This document shows positions 13,702 to 24,255 of a stretch of 64,000 bases of DNA, piece by piece. The notes under the pieces are model-generated. The model did no database searches. It was not told where the DNA came from and saw only the letters and a list, made by a program, of their open reading frames with translations. Every line of letters begins with the position of its first letter. Positions within the stretch are counted from its first letter, which is position 1. Where the stretch lies: contig BPGC01000005.1 in NCBI GenBank assembly GCA_026002835.1, positions 1 to 64,000 of the forward strand. Direction: 5' to 3'. The stretch is from Candidatus Nitrosocaldaceae archaeon. GTDB lineage: Archaea > Thermoproteota > Nitrososphaeria > Nitrososphaerales > Nitrosocaldaceae. The position numbers and the translations under genes were made by a program.

Positions 13702-16359
13702 ATGAATGAAACCTTTAAGAGTCTTGATGTAATAAAAGATCGTGCAATATATATATATATAAATATCAAAGATTTTGGCGCAAAAGGAGATGGTATAACT
13801 GATGATACAGCTGCGATACAAGCAGCTATTGATTATGCAGTAACTACAAATACAAAACACATTTTTATTCCTAATGGCGTGTATAGAATAAGTAATGGTT
13901 TTCAATTTGGGACCACACAAGGCATGGATTTTGTTATTGAGGGTGCTGGTTGGAATAGTATTATTAAAGTTGACTCTAATTTATCATCCCCAATAGAAGC
14001 AGTTTTTGAGGTTGTTAATTTAGATGCTAAGAGATTTCAATTAAAGAACTTTTACATAGATTGTAATAACAAGGCTAAGCATGGGTTTAAGTATAGTGGT
14101 TCAAATGATGCTGGGGCTATAAAACTAATTAATATGAGAATTCGTGAAGCTACACTATATGGAATAGACAATGGGAAGATAGAAGATACAGTAATACATA
14201 ACTCTAATATTCAAGACAATGTTAGAGGAATTAGAGCTGCTAATCATGGTGGGACTATAACAATATCCAATACACGATTATTAGGAAATGATGAATTCGA
14301 TTTAGTAATGGAAGGTGCAAATCATGTAAAGATGACGAATGTTGAAATGGTAAGTAGACCAAATAGGGCAAATATTCTAGTAACTGGTTACTATGATGGA
14401 GCTACAAAACGTGTCCCACAGTATTTAGAAATACATAATGCATGGATGGAAGCAGAGTCAGATACACTAAATGGCAAAGAAGGCTATGGAATTTGGATAG
14501 CAGATACTAATCCAATAACATTAGATACTGATGTTATGCCAAATAATTTCATGTTATGGTATAATGGTTATTTACATAGTGATATTGCTGCTATTCATAT
14601 AGATGAGAATACTAATAAAAGATTATATCTATTCTTGCCACATATTAAAATTGGTTCATTGCCAAATCAATCAACTCCTAGAACGTTAATAAACATTGCT
14701 GGAAATGGAATAGATAAAGATTCAGTAATAGTAATTGGTAATATGTATGCATCAGATGCTAATGGAATAGAAGTTATAAAACCTTATGAGGCAATTGCTA
14801 AATATCATGTTAAAAGAATTGGTTATGATAGTAGTATCAGAATTGGGAAAAGTATAGCAAATGCAGAATTTGGACCATGGATACCAAATACAACAACAGA
14901 AGGTTTTGCAGAAGCGTTATCATTTGCATCACAAGTTGCTGGAACTGAGCATGACCCAGTAAACAAAGCAGTAGTAGAAATCTTACCAGGGCATTATAAT
15001 CTTACATCAAAAGTATCAGTATTAATGGAAGAAAATAGTAGAGTTATCATCGAAGGAGCTGGTGAAAGAAATACAATAATTGAAGGTTTTATAGATGATT
15101 ATGTGTTAGAATTTAAGACAGCAAGCATGTCTGGACAGGATTATGGTTATTTAGAGATTAGAGGTTTAACGATAGTTAATAGAGGTAATGTAGGAGTAGG
15201 GCATGGATTACATACACTTGATCTAAACAGTGTTAAGTTAGAAAAAGTGTGGATAGGAGGCAAATTTGTAGATATAAACACAGATCAGTTACAAGTCACC
15301 AATTCTGAATCGGTTCCAAATAGTATAGGTTTGTTCTTAGAAGGACAAGGAGCTGAACAAATGACAACAATAGATACTATGGTTGCTGGGTTTGATATAG
15401 CATATAAGATAAATGTAGATCATTTAACAATGATAAATCCACAAGCAAGGAAGATAGGGAATACAATGTTTTGGTTTGAAACATGTTTTGATATATTGTT
15501 ATTGAATCCACATGGTTTTCAGATAGGCAGAAGAGATATTAATACATCTGGTATGTTCTATTTCAATGGTAGTGTTGGCAATATAACTGCAATTAATGCA
15601 CACCTTGAGGAATATTCTTCTGGTTCTTACCAAACTGCAATGTCACCTTTAATTAATGTAGGAACAATAACTAACCAAAAAATGAGTATTATAAATGGTA
15701 GAATAGATACTGGTGTAGATAATACATGTATTATCTTTAAACAAAATCGTTCAAGTGTTGGTAAGCATTGGTTTAATGGATTTAATATAGAAAACTTGAG
15801 AATAGACGATGCTGCAACTACCATATATCTATATTATGCAGACGCATTAAATAATGTCATAAATAATGATATTCATATATTAAACCATAGAGGCTTTGGA
15901 GTATATGGTTCTGGTGCAAATGCAAGATTACCACATAACTTTGTAGGCGATTTGCGAAGCGATGCATTTGAAAGAGTTAAGATAAAAACAGAGTTTGATA
16001 ATACATTTATCTCTTTAAGTGGAACTACTGAAGCTAGTATATATACTACATCAACTGGACAAACTTATTTTGGCAAATATGAGATAGTAGGAAGATTTTT
16101 AATTAGAGTAAATACAATACCATCTACAAATACAGAACTTAATTTGAGATTAAAAGTTGATGATATAGAACAAGATACAGAAACTATAAGGATACCAATG
16201 GCAGTAGGCGATTATGTATATGAAGTAAGGAAAGAGATTACAGCACCTAAAAATACAGATAGTAATATAAAATTTACAGCACAAGCATTAGCCGATAATG
16301 GCCAAGCAATAGATATAAGAATATTAAATACTGAAATATATGGAGTAATAGGAACATAA
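13702..16359 (+). CDS. Tandem pectate-lyase-like beta-helix protein, tailspike-type
   Basis: 885 aa from ATG 13702, chosen because a strong Shine-Dalgarno GGAGG (13689-13693) lies 8 bases upstream; ATG 13687 is the alternative. Near the N-terminus the Pectate_lyase_3 signature is unmistakable (IKDFGAKGDGITDDTAAIQA, then IFIPNGVYRIS). A second similar unit begins near residue 400 (AVVEILPGHYNL, then VIIEGAGERNTIIEG), and the last 130 residues look like a beta-sandwich. No signal peptide. This order matches viral tailspikes or polysaccharide depolymerases. It sits on the opposite strand inside a surface-glycan island, and probably arrived by transfer. Confidence 0.75.
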   Translation: MNETFKSLDVIKDRAIYIYINIKDFGAKGDGITDDTAAIQAAIDYAVTTNTKHIFIPNGVYRISNGFQFGTTQGMDFVIEGAGWNSIIKVDSNLSSPIEAVFEVVNLDAKRFQLKNFYIDCNNKAKHGFKYSGSNDAGAIKLINMRIREATLYGIDNGKIEDTVIHNSNIQDNVRGIRAANHGGTITISNTRLLGNDEFDLVMEGANHVKMTNVEMVSRPNRANILVTGYYDGATKRVPQYLEIHNAWMEAESDTLNGKEGYGIWIADTNPITLDTDVMPNNFMLWYNGYLHSDIAAIHIDENTNKRLYLFLPHIKIGSLPNQSTPRTLINIAGNGIDKDSVIVIGNMYASDANGIEVIKPYEAIAKYHVKRIGYDSSIRIGKSIANAEFGPWIPNTTTEGFAEALSFASQVAGTEHDPVNKAVVEILPGHYNLTSKVSVLMEENSRVIIEGAGERNTIIEGFIDDYVLEFKTASMSGQDYGYLEIRGLTIVNRGNVGVGHGLHTLDLNSVKLEKVWIGGKFVDINTDQLQVTNSESVPNSIGLFLEGQGAEQMTTIDTMVAGFDIAYKINVDHLTMINPQARKIGNTMFWFETCFDILLLNPHGFQIGRRDINTSGMFYFNGSVGNITAINAHLEEYSSGSYQTAMSPLINVGTITNQKMSIINGRIDTGVDNTCIIFKQNRSSVGKHWFNGFNIENLRIDDAATTIYLYYADALNNVINNDIHILNHRGFGVYGSGANARLPHNFVGDLRSDAFERVKIKTEFDNTFISLSGTTEASIYTTSTGQTYFGKYEIVGRFLIRVNTIPSTNTELNLRLKVDDIEQDTETIRIPMAVGDYVYEVRKEITAPKNTDSNIKFTAQALADNGQAIDIRILNTEIYGVIGT

Positions 16360-16514
16360 TAGTTATTGCATTAATGGTACATATTAGAAGCAGATCTTAA
16401 TAACGAATATATTCTTCATTTTTTTATATATTAACATTCATAGCGAAATATGCCGTATGCATGTTCACTGTTAGATTAGCAAAGACCTTGATATTTGTTG
16501 CTAGAAATGTATGC

Positions 16515-17717
16515 TCAGAGTTTAACGACAATGTTATTTATTACCTCATCATATATTTTTGTGGTATCATCTGACATTCTTTTAGCGGTAAATCTTTGCT
16601 CAATTGTATCTCTAGCATTTTTACGAAGTTTATTTCTTAACCTATAGTCGTTTGTAAGCAATGATATATACTCGGCTAATGTTTTATGGTCATTGGGCTT
16701 AAACAGAAACCCATTAAAACCGTCTCTTATAACCTCTGGAACACCTCCTATATCAGTAGCAATAACTGGAACTCCACAACTCATGGCCTCTAGTAATCTA
16801 AATCCTAAAAGATCTTCAAATGATGTAGAGATGAAGATAGATGCTTTCTTGTATATCATTGGTAGATCTGTATAATTCTCTACAAATCCTATGTACTCAG
16901 CATTCTTGTTAGGCAAGACCTTTTTCAACTTATCTATTGTATATTTATTATCTGTATTACCAGCTATCATAATTTTGGCATCTGGTATCTCTCTAAGAAT
17001 TAATGGTATTGCATCTAATAATACTCTGATACCTTTATGTAAAGCAAATCTACTTATGAATAAAATTGAGATATGTTCATCCTTATTTTCCTTATAACTG
17101 AATAGATTAGGATCTATGCCATGATGAACAACACTAACATTGTTGACCGATAATAAAGATTTTGCATATTCCGATACAGCAATAAAATGATCTACATGTT
17201 TTATATACAATTTCTCTGCTATGTTTAGGAATTTATTATACCTTAGTATTGCCTTCTCAGACGCATCTAGATATAACCTATTGTCTGTAGAATTGTTTAA
17301 TGCTTTAATTATTGTATCTTTTAGCATATTTATTGTTCCATGTATAGTAGCAATAACAGGTATCTTTGCATTTTTTAATAATAGATACAAGAGATCTGGT
17401 GATGAAGGAAAGTTGCTATGAATTAAATCAAACTTGTATTTACTATTCAATTTATCAAATTCTTTCATAATCTTGAACTGAAATTTTAGATGAGAAAATA
17501 ATGTATCATTAGATTCTACCAATCTATGTATATGTAGAGAGCTATTGTTTATATATTCGAGATCCTTTTCTGGTTCTTTACCTCTAATTGTAGTTATAAC
17601 ATGCACTTCGTTATCATTTAATAGATGCTTAATTAAGTTTAATGAGTATACCGATACTCCTCCTCTTACTGGAAGAAATTCTGGAGTTATAAATGCTATT
17701 CTATACTTCTTTACCAT
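16515..17717 (-). CDS. GT4-family glycosyltransferase
   Basis: 400 aa, two Rossmann-like domains. The acceptor-side N-terminus is FITPEFLPVRGGVSVYSLNL; the nucleotide-sugar domain has ILFISRFALHKGIRVLLDA and the EX7E signature in SFEDLLGFRLLEAMSCGVPV. Such enzymes add sugars to lipid-linked glycans at the cytoplasmic membrane face. The gene is separated from the following operon by about 240 bases without an evident gene. Sugar specificity cannot be read from the sequence. Confidence 0.85.
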   Translation of the reverse strand: MVKKYRIAFITPEFLPVRGGVSVYSLNLIKHLLNDNEVHVITTIRGKEPEKDLEYINNSSLHIHRLVESNDTLFSHLKFQFKIMKEFDKLNSKYKFDLIHSNFPSSPDLLYLLLKNAKIPVIATIHGTINMLKDTIIKALNNSTDNRLYLDASEKAILRYNKFLNIAEKLYIKHVDHFIAVSEYAKSLLSVNNVSVVHHGIDPNLFSYKENKDEHISILFISRFALHKGIRVLLDAIPLILREIPDAKIMIAGNTDNKYTIDKLKKVLPNKNAEYIGFVENYTDLPMIYKKASIFISTSFEDLLGFRLLEAMSCGVPVIATDIGGVPEVIRDGFNGFLFKPNDHKTLAEYISLLTNDYRLRNKLRKNARDTIEQRFTAKRMSDDTTKIYDEVINNIVVKL

Positions 17718-17960
17718 CTTATATACTTATTTATTGTCTTGATCGTCCAATGTATATGTTTCTTGTTTAAAATATTAATTTGACATTAGATAGCGTTTAT
17801 ATGTATTTACAAGTCTATGCATTAGTACGTCACGAGCACTCGTGTCTACCGCATCTAGATAGTTCTCTACAAATCTTGTTCGTGATAAATATTCTACGTT
17901 TATGATGACCTATTAGATGTATCTCTATATTTTATTAAGATTTATCATAATACTTTAGTA

Positions 17961-19757
17961 CTAACCCCTTTCAATTATAAATATATAATATCTTCCTCCA
18001 GAACTTACAAGATTTACTTCTGGATATAATGGTATATCATCACTAAATCTTTCAGATTTTATTATGAATATATTTTCTGGAGCTCTTATTACTTTGAATG
18101 TATCTAGTCTACCATCAGTAAAGTTCTGAATAACCGTTCTAATAACTTTATAGCTGATTGTATATCCAAACTTCAACTCAGATGATTTTAGCCTATCAAA
18201 TGGAAGTACATCGTTATCACTGTATATGAAACTTCTATCTTTAAATGCATATGCTAAATCCTCTATCTGTATAGAATCTTTAGAATATCTTAGAGCCTCA
18301 AATGTTCTATTTTCTAATGGAGCAAACTCTGGTGATTGCGAGCCTATGTAAATATTAATCATCAGCAATGCAATTAAGCCAATTGCTATGTAGTTCCTTG
18401 AATGTTTTATCAAGAATCCTATACAAATACTAGATGAGATTACTAATACAAAATAGGCTGCAGTTGTTATATATCGTTCTACACCAGCTTGTGGAGACGA
18501 TATAAAACTTATAAATGCTATGAATGGTAATGATATACCTACTAATGATGCTAGAAATGCAATATAATATTCTAAACCAATGAGGTGATTATAGCGTCTA
18601 AAGTAATGTATAATATATACTACTGCATAAGCAAATGATATACCATATGGTACCCCCCAGGATATGCCATATATATCGAATTCTTCTCCTAAGTAAGGTG
18701 CCCATAACTGAACATCTGTAGTTTCAACGCTGAACGTTTTGAGGAATATACTACCACTAATTCCTATAGATGCTAAAGCAGCCTCGTTATATACCCAGTG
18801 TGCTAATGGTATTATTATAGCTATCATAGATAAAGCAGTAATCTTTCTACTTATTGTATTTGAACGGATTAATAATACTGTTAATGCTATAGTTATCATA
18901 GATAAAGTAATTAGTATAACTGGACCTACTACATGGTATATAACACTACCAAATAATAATAATGCAAATAGGCTTATGTCAACTACAGTAATACGTCGAT
19001 TCTTGATATAATTGATAAGCAATAACGTTGTAACGGCTATTAGTGCTAATGATAAAGTTTGCGGGATAATCTCAATGAATGTTAATCTCGGTGTTGATAA
19101 TATTATAAATATACTGATCCAAGGAATTATGCTATTGTTTGTTAATCTTTGCAAAGCAATATACATGCTAAATACAAACGTAAGTGCAGCAGCTATGCCA
19201 ATTATAAATAACAATTTGAATGTTTGTATTCCTGTTATTAGGGCTAATACACTTATATCTATAGGTAATGCTGGTATTAACAGATAATATGTGCTGAATG
19301 CCCTTAACACATCTCTAGCTTTTTCTATATCTTCATTTACAATTATATTGTTTGCCACCAATATATCTCTCGGTTCATCAGCTCCTAATGGCAAGAAATC
19401 GTTATTACCTCTAGTAGTTAATATATTTAATACTACTATAATTAATATTGTTAATATCATTAAATTATTAGTGTGTGTATAACGTTTAGTAAGTAGTATA
19501 AGTATACCACTACCAAACAAGGCTGTTTGGAAAACGAAATAAAAGATACTTCTATGCTCATATTGAAATGATAATATAGATGTTATTATAAACGCTGTTA
19601 GAATTGATATATGTATAAGTACTAATATATTCGGATCGACAGATATAGTAAATGTAACTAGTCTATTCCTTAGATCTCTGAAAGTTAATAATAGAATAAC
19701 TATTACTGTTGCAGCTACTATTACACTACTTGATATAAGAAAAGTTATGAACGACAT
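17961..19757 (-). CDS. Large polytopic membrane protein, oligosaccharyltransferase/GT-C-like
   Basis: 598 aa with roughly a dozen membrane helices (residues 1-470) and a C-terminal extracytoplasmic domain of about 120 residues (from SQSPEFAPLENR). After the fourth helix there is a loop with LPLGADEPRDILVANNI, an acidic segment where GT-C enzymes carry catalytic acids. A membrane glycosyltransferase or polysaccharide polymerase role is likely from context but the family is not certain. It starts one base after the upstream glycosidase-like gene and is the last gene of the long operon. Confidence 0.55.
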   Translation of the reverse strand: MSFITFLISSSVIVAATVIVILLLTFRDLRNRLVTFTISVDPNILVLIHISILTAFIITSILSFQYEHRSIFYFVFQTALFGSGILILLTKRYTHTNNLMILTILIIVVLNILTTRGNNDFLPLGADEPRDILVANNIIVNEDIEKARDVLRAFSTYYLLIPALPIDISVLALITGIQTFKLLFIIGIAAALTFVFSMYIALQRLTNNSIIPWISIFIILSTPRLTFIEIIPQTLSLALIAVTTLLLINYIKNRRITVVDISLFALLLFGSVIYHVVGPVILITLSMITIALTVLLIRSNTISRKITALSMIAIIIPLAHWVYNEAALASIGISGSIFLKTFSVETTDVQLWAPYLGEEFDIYGISWGVPYGISFAYAVVYIIHYFRRYNHLIGLEYYIAFLASLVGISLPFIAFISFISSPQAGVERYITTAAYFVLVISSSICIGFLIKHSRNYIAIGLIALLMINIYIGSQSPEFAPLENRTFEALRYSKDSIQIEDLAYAFKDRSFIYSDNDVLPFDRLKSSELKFGYTISYKVIRTVIQNFTDGRLDTFKVIRAPENIFIIKSERFSDDIPLYPEVNLVSSGGRYYIFIIERG

Positions 19758-21974
19758 CTATTTCGTTATATATATAACCTCATACGGTTTTAGAACAATC
19801 TCTATTCCATCATTACTAACTTTATACTCTTTAGAGGAATCTTCTAAAAGCGAGTATATAGATTGTATTATATCAAGATCGTTTATAGTTACACTCTGTT
19901 CTTGTGGAGTTCTATTAGATACAAGTAATATCTCGTTTGTATTGATAAACGAACCTATAACTACAGCATCGTCAGTCATAGAAAGATTAAAGTCCTTAAG
20001 GAATCTTTCACTAGTAAATACATAATCATTTGTAGTTAATAAAGGAGGTTTTATAGCTTTGTAGTAAAGCAGTTCTGGAATTACTCTTTTAAGATTTATA
20101 GCTTGCTTTAATACAAGTAGAGATTCATCATCAATATTATCAAGTTGTCGTATGGTTGGTACTACTCCTCCAGGTATAGTTCCAGTTACTATCGCATTAG
20201 ATACTGCCCAGTTATAAAGATCTTTATCTACCGCAAGAATATAGTCGCTTCTTACACTTTCAAATGTATAACCATGATAGACATATGTAAATAGAGGAAC
20301 TGCCTCTAATAACAAATTTCTAAGCATGGATGTATATTGCCCGCCAGTCCAGAATATATCAATGTATGGAATATATACTTCATTAGCTCTTTCGGTAGCA
20401 AGTATGATATCTTTATATGGTTTAGTATTTTCTTTTATAGATTTCAATATCTTTGATTCTGCAGCAGACCATCCATAACCTCCAACTATTACTTTGCCAT
20501 CTATAGTATAGTTGTAATCTATCCTAGCTGGTGCAGTCAGCATCTGATCTAGATACATAGCATCTATATCATAATCTTTAACTGCTTTCATAGCCAGTTC
20601 AGTTAATGTATCTTTCCACCATTCATACCTAGGATTTGGAACTGCAAATGTTCTTCCATTAAATAGAGTTGATAGATGATATTCACCATGCTCATTTACT
20701 ACCATATATTTTTTATTTTCTTTGAATGTTTGTGTATCAATATCAACTATGTAGCCATTAAAGTATAGCATAACTTTTAGACCCTTGCTATGAGCATAAT
20801 CTATAGCATCCTTTAATGCTTCTCCATCTCTAGGAGGGAAATATTCTGGATAACCATTATCAAAACCATATTGATTCCAACCCCACCATTCTATCAATAT
20901 ATTAGTATTATTCAACCCAATTACTGATAATTTATCTAATAGGATATCAGTATATTCTGGGAACTGATCTGCGGTTATACCTCTTAACGTTACTGTACCA
21001 TTATTATCTGTATTATATGATGAAACCTTCCATATCAGTTCTAACTCTTTTAGCCATGATGGAATGCCATCTCTATTTTCAATTAATCCTTTTACCCATC
21101 TCTGTTTCAATGCCCATTCTCTATAAAGTTCAGCTGCGTCTTCCCAATTCCCTTTATACGCACTTATTATAACTGGGTATAATAATCTTAGATCGTTCTC
21201 ATTATCCAATAGAAATGGAAAATGCTCCCATGTCAACTTGACAGCATCCACATCAAATGTTTTGCCACTAAGAAATATACCTTTGACCATAGATCTAGGA
21301 TCATGAGCTGCAAAATAGAATCCTCCAATATTCTCTTGGTAAAGAGTAAAGAATTGCATGCTTAAACCTCCAGGATATTTATGACTAATACTAGTAACTC
21401 CAGATTTCAACTTTTCTAATACATTTGTTATACTATAGCCTAAACCATCTGGGACTGCAATTATATCTGGTTTACTGCCACTAATCTTATCAATTCCTCC
21501 AATGTATGGGAATGCTACTTCCTTTATTACTAAAGTAGAGTTATTATTATCTATATCTAGCCATGCCGCTATGCCTTTAGTATTACTGTCATACTCGAAT
21601 TTTGCAGTTACATTAACACCATCGAAGGTCCAGTCCATGAATAATGTATCATTTATAATATTATATGCAAAAGATTTAGCACTAGAGGATGATAGATCGT
21701 AATCCTCTCCGTCTATAAGGAATAGATTATACGGTCTAACGATCTCTAATTCTTGTCCCGTTATTTGATTTGCTAATTCAGTTATCCTACCTTTAGAGTT
21801 GATATCAAATACAATTTTTACAGAAGGAGTAATAAAATGTATCTTTTTATCTCTTAAATCTATACTAACTTCTTGAGCATATGTTTTAATAGGAAATTGA
21901 TTAACTACAATAATAGACAATAATAATAAAATCAATATAGAACCTTTCTTAACTAATGACATTTTTACCACCAT
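19758..21974 (-). CDS. Secreted glycoside-hydrolase-like protein (DUF6259-type)
   Basis: 738 aa. Signal peptide at the N-terminus (the real start may be Met5, MSLVKKGS). A beta-rich N-terminal domain (about 35-290) is followed by a TIM-barrel-like region with NILIEWWGWNQYGFD, SKGLKVMLYFNGY, DAMYLDQM and DIILATERANE, where the Asp and Glu residues are placed as in alpha-galactosidase-like clans. The C-terminal part is a beta domain. It probably trims or remodels extracellular polysaccharide made by this cluster. It overlaps the upstream sorting-signal gene by 26 bases. Confidence 0.7.
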   Translation of the reverse strand: MVVKMSLVKKGSILILLLLSIIVVNQFPIKTYAQEVSIDLRDKKIHFITPSVKIVFDINSKGRITELANQITGQELEIVRPYNLFLIDGEDYDLSSSSAKSFAYNIINDTLFMDWTFDGVNVTAKFEYDSNTKGIAAWLDIDNNNSTLVIKEVAFPYIGGIDKISGSKPDIIAVPDGLGYSITNVLEKLKSGVTSISHKYPGGLSMQFFTLYQENIGGFYFAAHDPRSMVKGIFLSGKTFDVDAVKLTWEHFPFLLDNENDLRLLYPVIISAYKGNWEDAAELYREWALKQRWVKGLIENRDGIPSWLKELELIWKVSSYNTDNNGTVTLRGITADQFPEYTDILLDKLSVIGLNNTNILIEWWGWNQYGFDNGYPEYFPPRDGEALKDAIDYAHSKGLKVMLYFNGYIVDIDTQTFKENKKYMVVNEHGEYHLSTLFNGRTFAVPNPRYEWWKDTLTELAMKAVKDYDIDAMYLDQMLTAPARIDYNYTIDGKVIVGGYGWSAAESKILKSIKENTKPYKDIILATERANEVYIPYIDIFWTGGQYTSMLRNLLLEAVPLFTYVYHGYTFESVRSDYILAVDKDLYNWAVSNAIVTGTIPGGVVPTIRQLDNIDDESLLVLKQAINLKRVIPELLYYKAIKPPLLTTNDYVFTSERFLKDFNLSMTDDAVVIGSFINTNEILLVSNRTPQEQSVTINDLDIIQSIYSLLEDSSKEYKVSNDGIEIVLKPYEVIYITK

Positions 21975-22458
21975 AAATAGATCTAACTACTAGAAATAAT
22001 GTTATTGAAGATACTAATACTATAATAGCTAATGGAAACTCAGGTATAGCATTAGTTCCTATAATCTCGATCATCTCTGCATTACTTGGAACTTTTATTG
22101 ATAATGTTCTATTTATTTCATCGTTACCTATCTCTTCAAATATAGCATAGTCTCCATCTATTAATACTATAAACTCATTATCTTCACTAGACATTCCTAA
22201 CCTTTTCTTAGAATCAAGCATCTCTCTAGGTATGCTTATCTCTAGTATACCATCATCATCCATATCTACATTTATTATAAGACTTGTGAGCTCTGGTTTT
22301 AATTCCATAGATACTATATCACCATTAGATAAAGATGATGATAATACAAACTCATAGCCATTATAATTTATAGTTGTATCTTGAGCATATGCATATATAG
22401 GAATTAGTAACAATGATAGTATTATATATTTCACAGAATAACTTATTTTATGATTCAA
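21949..22458 (-). CDS. Secreted protein with PEFP C-terminal sorting signal
   Basis: 169 aa. Signal peptide (1-25), a small beta domain, then a tail of IPEFP, a membrane helix (LAIIVLVSSITLFLVV) and a basic end. This tripartite tail is the hallmark of exosortase/archaeosortase substrates (PEF/PEFG-CTERM class), here with Pro after PEF. The archaeosortase at 29064-31160 is the expected processing enzyme. A second substrate is at 33193-34533. The mature protein should be attached at the cell surface; its own role is unknown. Confidence 0.75.
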   Translation of the reverse strand: MNHKISYSVKYIILSLLLIPIYAYAQDTTINYNGYEFVLSSSLSNGDIVSMELKPELTSLIINVDMDDDGILEISIPREMLDSKKRLGMSSEDNEFIVLIDGDYAIFEEIGNDEINRTLSIKVPSNAEMIEIIGTNAIPEFPLAIIVLVSSITLFLVVRSIYGGKNVIS

Positions 22459-23087
22459 TTTATTTCTTTCGAAGCATAAGATCTGATAAGATATGATGTT
22501 TTATCTATATCATACTTGCTAGTGTCTATTATATATGCATTAAACTGTTTTGCAAATATATTATATAATTCACGTTGAGCATTTATGAATTCTAATGAAT
22601 CTGCATCATCCTTCCTTCTACTAATTATAGTATCGTAATCCGCATCTATGTATATTAATATAGCATCATGTGGTATGAACTTTAATAAGAATTTAGCATA
22701 TCTGCTATCTAATATACTATTATCTCTAAATAGATATGCCATCATTACTATCCAGTCTATTATGAACCTCTCTGCAACTATACTATATCCTAACTTTGAT
22801 GGAATGTATGCTTTAATTATTATCAATGGTATAATACTGATAAATTCTATAGGCAACCATATCTTTTTGAACCATTTTTTGCATCTATACCTCATCCTAA
22901 AGTCAGTTATTTTAATGCCTAACAACTTTGCAAATAACCATGATAAAAGAAATGCTAGTGTATGTAATGATCTGAACCATACTTTTCTAACCTTTACTCC
23001 TTTTCCTCTTAGATATTTCACTAATAGATCTGCTTGAGTAGTTTTACCAGAGCCATCGGGTCCAAAGAAGATTACCGTTATTTTCAT
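22455..23087 (-). CDS. Thymidylate-kinase-like P-loop kinase
   Basis: 210 aa. The Walker A loop is FFGPDGSGKTTQADLL near the N-terminus; a lid-like Arg-rich segment (SRRKDDADSLEF) lies near residue 155. The fold matches the dTMP-kinase family, but the long, hydrophobic middle region (around 50-110) and the place within a glycan cluster suggest a divergent member that may phosphorylate a different substrate, as seen in other surface-polysaccharide loci. It overlaps the sorting-signal gene by 4 bases. Confidence 0.7.
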   Translation of the reverse strand: MKITVIFFGPDGSGKTTQADLLVKYLRGKGVKVRKVWFRSLHTLAFLLSWLFAKLLGIKITDFRMRYRCKKWFKKIWLPIEFISIIPLIIIKAYIPSKLGYSIVAERFIIDWIVMMAYLFRDNSILDSRYAKFLLKFIPHDAILIYIDADYDTIISRRKDDADSLEFINAQRELYNIFAKQFNAYIIDTSKYDIDKTSYLIRSYASKEIN

Positions 23088-23088
23088 C

Positions 23089-24255
23089 TCAATTAAATAA
23101 CTTTGCTACACTAGATATAGAAAACCTTTTCTCAATAATGTTTCTAAGTTCTTTACCAATATCAGATTCTAATACAAATTTGAATCTGCTATACAATTCA
23201 TCTTTTGTAAGTTTATCAATTAATAGATCATTAAAATTAGCATTTAATACATCGCTTATACTAAGCACATTGGATGTTATAACTGGTAATTCACAAGCCA
23301 TAGATTCTAGTAATATTATTGGTGGATCTACTATTGGTGGATTAAACCGCTTATTTAATAATGGTAAAAACAATGCATTGGATGCATTAAGAATCTGCAC
23401 TTTTTCTCTCTCATTCAACTCTTTCAATACTACAGATATGTTATTCTCTATACCTAAGCGTTTAGCTTCTCTTATTATTGCATTAGCATTCCCTTCTTCA
23501 TTATAAAACTTTTCACTCTCTCGACCTATTATGAGTAATAATGCATTACTATGCTCTAGAAGCAATCTCTTGAATGCATCTAAAACTATATCATATGGCA
23601 TCCTCTCATAGACTAACCAGCCCATATATAGTATGATCTCTTTAGCATCTCTTATGTTATCTATGCCATATCTATAATTAGCTTTTGATAATATGTCTAT
23701 GATATCATTATTAACATTATACCTTCTGAACATTTCCGTATCTATAGTTGGAGGTATGATAAGCATATTTTTTCTAGTGAATCTGTATTGTTGTGCTGAG
23801 TTATTTGATGTAAATGCTATCTTTAGATTTGGATTTCGTAATGATTCTAAATGGTAAACCATGCTAGTAAGCAAACCTCTAGCAAATGATGGTGGTGGAA
23901 CATAAACATATTTTGTCACATATTTTGTAATACTATACAGTTTATTTGGTAATAGATTAGGATATATTAGATGTATCTCTTCATAGTTAGTGTCATTGCT
24001 TATAAATCTAAGAGGATCTTGTACAAACACATTATGATCAATCTCTATATATTCACCATCTGTAACTTTTAATATATCTTTAAAATTCTCTATATCTTCT
24101 TTATCTGCTCTTGGAATCCTATGCATATCTACAGTCGAGATCAATTTTACATCATTGTTAATTAATAACGATCTAAGGACTCCTCTAGCATATGATGCTT
24201 CTCCTGTAGCCCATGGAGGATGTAAACCTTTTGCTATGAATAATATTTTAGACAT
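23089..24255 (-). CDS. GT4-family glycosyltransferase
   Basis: 388 aa. N-terminal acceptor domain begins ILFIAKGLHPPWATGEASYA; the C-terminal donor domain contains ILYMGWLVYERMPYD, LLIIGRESEKF and a region RFNPPIVDPPIILLESMACE with the conserved Glu before the helix that binds the nucleotide sugar. The usual first Glu of EX7E is replaced in the PPIVDPP stretch, so donor binding may differ. Overlaps the next GT4 gene by 8 bases within the long operon. Confidence 0.8.
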   Translation of the reverse strand: MSKILFIAKGLHPPWATGEASYARGVLRSLLINNDVKLISTVDMHRIPRADKEDIENFKDILKVTDGEYIEIDHNVFVQDPLRFISNDTNYEEIHLIYPNLLPNKLYSITKYVTKYVYVPPPSFARGLLTSMVYHLESLRNPNLKIAFTSNNSAQQYRFTRKNMLIIPPTIDTEMFRRYNVNNDIIDILSKANYRYGIDNIRDAKEIILYMGWLVYERMPYDIVLDAFKRLLLEHSNALLLIIGRESEKFYNEEGNANAIIREAKRLGIENNISVVLKELNEREKVQILNASNALFLPLLNKRFNPPIVDPPIILLESMACELPVITSNVLSISDVLNANFNDLLIDKLTKDELYSRFKFVLESDIGKELRNIIEKRFSISSVAKLFN

